Below, one piece after another: positions 14,409-17,285 of a DNA stretch of 17,285 bases (the first letter of the stretch is position 1; every line of letters starts with the position of its first letter). The notes beneath the pieces were generated by a model. The model was not told the origin of the DNA. It saw only the letters and a program-made list of their open reading frames with translations, and did no database searches. The DNA lies in NCBI GenBank assembly GCA_902783755.1, contig CACZSC010000026.1, positions 1 through 17,285 of the forward strand, written 5' to 3'. This stretch comes from an uncultured Ruminococcus sp. Its GTDB lineage: Bacteria > Bacillota > Clostridia > Oscillospirales > CAG-272. Position numbers and translations under genes: made by a program.

Positions 14409-15440
14409 TCAATCAGTTTGTTTCGGTTTGCGCTCATTGGCCATGTAGTACCTGATCCTCCACACAGCGCCTGCCAGGGATACCGCAAGTATCAGATATA
14501 ACACTCCGAGCACCGCTGCGGTAACGGCCAGCCCGACGATCACCATGGTCCTCGGTCCCTCTTTCAGCCTCTTTATTATCACTCTTTTTCCGAGTACTGC
14601 GAAGGGCATGACCGATACGGCGGACATGGCGAGAGCCACAGCCAGCCCCACCCCTGTATTAGTCATCATTATGATCCAGAGCAGGAATGCGGCAGCATGA
14701 TAGAAAGCGAAACTCACGGGGACCGATGTCGGAAGGACCTCCACGTCCCGTATGACCTGCTTCCCGGTCCTGTTTGAAATGATCTTGAGCGCGACCTCCG
14801 TCATCCATCCGAGAAATACCGCTGTATAAATGGCAAGCTCGGGGATCCTCATCAGGATCAGTTTCGTTAAACCGACGGAAAAGTCCTCTGAAAGAGCCAC
14901 CTGAATAGCGTTCAGCGCGTCAACCACGTACATTTTCAGAAACGATTCGATCTTTTCTGTCATGAGCGCTGACAGATTCTCGGCGCTTCCGTAACCTGAG
15001 ATTATTAGCCACACCAGACCGCCTGCCACGACTGCCCCCGCAGCCACCGATATGGCGCACTGTCTCTGGAATCTGGTCATTTTCCCGTTCAGGAACAGGG
15101 TGTATATGACAGGAGGAACCGCGACTGCCGCGAGCGTGAACACGACAAGCGGGATCTTCGGGGCAGGTATCAGTGACGAAGCGACGCCGAGAATGGCGCA
15201 GGCGCTGCACAGCATCCTGTTCCCGGTAAGCCACATATGGCACATCATTGCCCACACCGGGACCAGCAGGAACATGCCTGAGAAGGCAGCCCACAGTCTC
15301 AGTCCGGCAAAGATACCTGTATTCGCTGACAGCTCGAACAGTTTTGACGCTCCGAATATGACTGCAACGCACACAGCGCCGGCTATTATCTCCTTCGGGC
15401 CGGTCCCGGGCTGGACTGATCTGTTGTTTTCTCCATCCAT
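14409..15440 (-). CDS. yybS: YybS-like multi-pass membrane protein (DUF2232)
   Basis: A 343-residue membrane protein with roughly eight hydrophobic segments. The short hydrophilic N-terminus (about 16 residues) and the Lys/Arg-rich C-terminus are probably cytoplasmic. Identity rests on overall character (size, helix pattern, a cytosolic-looking loop around SNRTGKQVIRDVEVLP) and on position directly before gdpP-rplI-dnaB, where Firmicutes carry yybS; no catalytic motif is visible. The family's function is not settled, although its membrane topology resembles energy-coupling transporter S components. The start ATG has a strong ribosome site GGGGAGG (15454-15448) 7 bases upstream and is the first gene after the operon promoter. 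Confidence 0.8.
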   Translation of the reverse strand: MDGENNRSVQPGTGPKEIIAGAVCVAVIFGASKLFELSANTGIFAGLRLWAAFSGMFLLVPVWAMMCHMWLTGNRMLCSACAILGVASSLIPAPKIPLVVFTLAAVAVPPVIYTLFLNGKMTRFQRQCAISVAAGAVVAGGLVWLIISGYGSAENLSALMTEKIESFLKMYVVDALNAIQVALSEDFSVGLTKLILMRIPELAIYTAVFLGWMTEVALKIISNRTGKQVIRDVEVLPTSVPVSFAFYHAAAFLLWIIMMTNTGVGLAVALAMSAVSVMPFAVLGKRVIIKRLKEGPRTMVIVGLAVTAAVLGVLYLILAVSLAGAVWRIRYYMANERKPKQTD

Positions 15441-15485
15441 GCCAAAACCTCCCCTATCAAGAATTCAGATACTCCGCCAATTTGT

Positions 15486-15514
15486 ATTATACACAAACCC
15501 ATGTAAGTTTGCAA
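15486..15514 (-). promoter_or_regulatory. sigma-A promoter of the yybS-gdpP-rplI-dnaB-dxs operon
   Basis: On the minus strand: TTGCAA (15514-15509), a 17-base spacer, and a perfect TATAAT (15491-15486). The predicted start near 15479 leaves a leader of about 40 bases to the yybS ATG at 15440. I saw no other convincing promoter or intrinsic terminator between here and the dxs stop. Confidence 0.88.
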
Positions 15515-15530
15515 CCTTCGCTCTGAAATA

Positions 15531-15557
15531 GAAAAGCAGAGATAAACTCTGCTCTTC
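15531..15557 (-). terminator. intrinsic terminator of addA
   Basis: On the minus strand GAAGAGCAGAG-TTTAT-CTCTGCTTTTC forms an 11-pair stem including one G-T pair, followed by a moderately T-rich TATTTC. It lies about 20 bases after the addA stop and just before the yybS promoter, separating the two transcripts. The U-run is interrupted, so termination may be partial. Confidence 0.7.
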
Positions 15558-15575
15558 CTATATTTAAGCCATAAG

Positions 15576-17285
15576 TCAGACCGTGTCAAGCGGGATGGAT
15601 ATCACCTCGTGCAGGAACGTCGAATAAACGAAAGCCCGCTGCACTTTTTCAAGGAAGATCTCTGAGCATATATCCGAGTAATACCTCAGCTGCGCTCCGT
15701 GCCTTTTTCTCAGGATATCGGCCGCCTCCTCACCGCTCTCTCCGGCAAACCTGTCGGTTTTATAGTCTATGACCACCAGATCCCCCGTGTCAGGATCCCG
15801 GAACAGACAGTCAACGGCTCCCTTTGTCAGCAGTCTGACATTTTCCTTCGCCAGTTCCGCAGCAAGCTCCTCTCTGGACGTCAGTTTTGACGCTTCCAGC
15901 CTGACGAGGAACCTGAACTCCCTCTTCACGAACGGCGACCGTACGATCTTGCCGATCAGCTCAGATCTCATGAACTCTTTGATCTGATCCCTGTCCACCA
16001 GTTCAGCGTCATTCTTTGAAAGGAATCTTTCTTCGACCAGGCGCCTGATCTCTTCATCGGGTCCGGTTTCCAGAAGCCTTGAAAAGTCCGCGAACTGGAA
16101 AAACACATGGGTCGCCGTACCTATGTCGCTTGCAGATGCCTTGCCGGATTCTCCGGAAAGGAAACGCGGCTTTTCTATGCTCTTCAGGTTGAAGGTTTTC
16201 CTGGTGTCGACAGTGATGTTCTCCTCATCCGTGTTCTCATCGAGGATGCTGGGATACAACTTGGATATCGTCAGGCTGGAAGGAATCCCCTTAAGATAAT
16301 CATACTGGTATGCAAAATCCAGATTTGCGTTCAGTTCCTCTTCGGAAACACTGATCTGGCCGTCTTCCACGCCGGCCGGCATCTCCTCCCGGACTTCCGT
16401 ACCGTCAGCACGGACTGTCATAACTTCCGTGGCGGCGGGCCTGTTCAGTTCCAGTGCATACAGTATCCAGCTTATATACTTGTTCGCGGATACTACGGGA
16501 TACTCGCCTCTGAACCTTGCCTGCCTTGCGGCATTCGAGAGCAGTTCATCCGGCTTGTTCGATCCTGCAGTTACGATCAGCTTTTCCCTTGCTCTTGTCA
16601 GGGCCACATACAGGAGCCTCATCTCTTCGCAGGTAAGCTCCTCCTCGATCTTCCCGCCGATGATATTGCGGAGAAGCGTGTTGCATCTCACCAGCCCTCT
16701 TTCGTCCGGCAGCATCGCTCCGAGACCCAGGTCGGGATCGAATACCGCGCTTTTCCGTGAGTCCTGCTCGTTGAACTTCTTGGAACATCTCGACAGGAAC
16801 ACGACCGGATACTCAAGACCCTTCGACGAATGGATCGTGTCGATGAGAACACTGTCGCCCGCGTCCTGCGGTCCCGCGCCTGCTTCAGGATCGTCGAGCC
16901 ACCCCTCAGCATTGTTCAGAAAGCCGGAGATATCCGCGCTACCGAACACTGCGGAAGCTGAATTCGCAAATTCCGACGCCTTGGCGCAGAACCTGTTTAT
17001 CGCGTCCCTCTCCATGCCGTTGCCGCGCACTCCCTTCACAGAGAACAGGCTGATATCGTCCACTAGGTACTCGAGGTATCTGTCGATCCTCATGCCCATT
17101 GTGATTGTCCTGTGCCTACTTATCCAGTCTGCCACGAATCTGCACTTTCCGGCCAGTTCATCGTCATCAGCCGCCCGGGACAGCAGTCCGGCGTAAAGCG
17201 GTTTTGACGGATATCTTTTCCTTATATCAGCGATATCCCTGAGGCTGAATCCGAAAACGGGGGATCTGAGCGCCCCTGATACGTA
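15576..17285 (-). CDS. addA: ATP-dependent helicase/nuclease subunit AddA (partial, N-terminus beyond right edge)
   Basis: AddA is the helicase-nuclease subunit of AddAB, which trims double-strand breaks for recombination in most Firmicutes. The window holds the last 569 codons; the frame stays open to base 17285 and reads LRSPVFGFSLRDIADIR there, typical AddA, so the GTG at 17135 is not the real start. Helicase motif V appears as TIHSSKGLEYPVVFLS (16838 down to 16791) and motif VI as LLYVALTRAREK (16616-16581). The C-terminal PD-(D/E)XK nuclease domain has GTATHVFFQF at its entry, VDCLF with Asp at 15812-15810, and DYKTD with Asp and Lys at 15767-15759. All expected nuclease residues are present, so it should be active. 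addB, normally just upstream, would lie outside the window. Confidence 0.93.
   Translation of the reverse strand, partial: YVSGALRSPVFGFSLRDIADIRKRYPSKPLYAGLLSRAADDDELAGKCRFVADWISRHRTITMGMRIDRYLEYLVDDISLFSVKGVRGNGMERDAINRFCAKASEFANSASAVFGSADISGFLNNAEGWLDDPEAGAGPQDAGDSVLIDTIHSSKGLEYPVVFLSRCSKKFNEQDSRKSAVFDPDLGLGAMLPDERGLVRCNTLLRNIIGGKIEEELTCEEMRLLYVALTRAREKLIVTAGSNKPDELLSNAARQARFRGEYPVVSANKYISWILYALELNRPAATEVMTVRADGTEVREEMPAGVEDGQISVSEEELNANLDFAYQYDYLKGIPSSLTISKLYPSILDENTDEENITVDTRKTFNLKSIEKPRFLSGESGKASASDIGTATHVFFQFADFSRLLETGPDEEIRRLVEERFLSKNDAELVDRDQIKEFMRSELIGKIVRSPFVKREFRFLVRLEASKLTSREELAAELAKENVRLLTKGAVDCLFRDPDTGDLVVIDYKTDRFAGESGEEAADILRKRHGAQLRYYSDICSEIFLEKVQRAFVYSTFLHEVISIPLDTV

Noticed and set aside
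17133..17135. GTG as the true start of a complete gene at the right end
   Set aside because: The same frame stays open to the window edge and encodes conserved AddA sequence, so the gene is simply cut off by the window.
1..17285. CRISPR array, insertion sequence, prophage, toxin-antitoxin or defence island
   Set aside because: No regularly spaced repeats, transposase or integrase motifs, or terminal inverted repeats were seen. All recognisable genes are housekeeping or metabolic.

Overview
The window looks like a chromosomal segment of an anaerobic Clostridia-type Firmicute with a G+C content near or slightly above half, judged by eye. The evidence is the block yybS-gdpP-rplI-dnaB, which is a Firmicute gene order, together with AddA (the Firmicute-type RecBCD equivalent), a large 2-hydroxyacyl-CoA dehydratase activase of the kind found in amino-acid- and lactate-fermenting Clostridia, and a tRNA gene that does not encode its CCA end. 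The family or genus cannot be fixed from this sequence. I see no insertion sequence, phage gene or CRISPR array.

Left part (1-2634, minus): one unbroken reading frame of 878 codons that runs off the left edge. It encodes the N-terminal part of a tandem ATPase activase with a downstream DUF2229-like region. The 328-base gap 2635-2962 separates this gene from a divergent plus-strand operon and holds a near-consensus promoter plus several symmetric sequences.

Middle (2963-8421, plus): a sugar-uptake operon made of a double ABC ATPase, two membrane permeases, a lipoprotein substrate-binding protein of the RhaS type, an unrecognised 146-residue protein, and an L-rhamnose mutarotase. The first three genes are tightly packed (4-base overlap, then a 1-base gap). 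The last two overlap by four bases. A strong hairpin plus T-run lies just after the binding-protein gene, inside the operon, and should lower expression of the last two genes. The binding-protein type and the mutarotase together point to L-rhamnose or a close relative as substrate. No rhamnose catabolic enzyme or regulator lies in the window.

Centre (8433-8593): a shared two-way terminator separates the rhamnose operon from a minus-strand tRNA-Arg(ACG), which has its own near-consensus promoter immediately after dxs.

Right part (8600-15440, minus): a probable five-gene transcription unit, yybS-gdpP-rplI-dnaB-dxs, driven by a promoter with a perfect TATAAT box at 15486-15514. It joins c-di-AMP breakdown, a ribosomal protein, the replicative helicase and the first enzyme of the MEP isoprenoid pathway. 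The DXS is divergent at several normally invariant positions. At the right edge (15576-17285, minus) is the C-terminal part of addA, with its own terminator before the yybS promoter.
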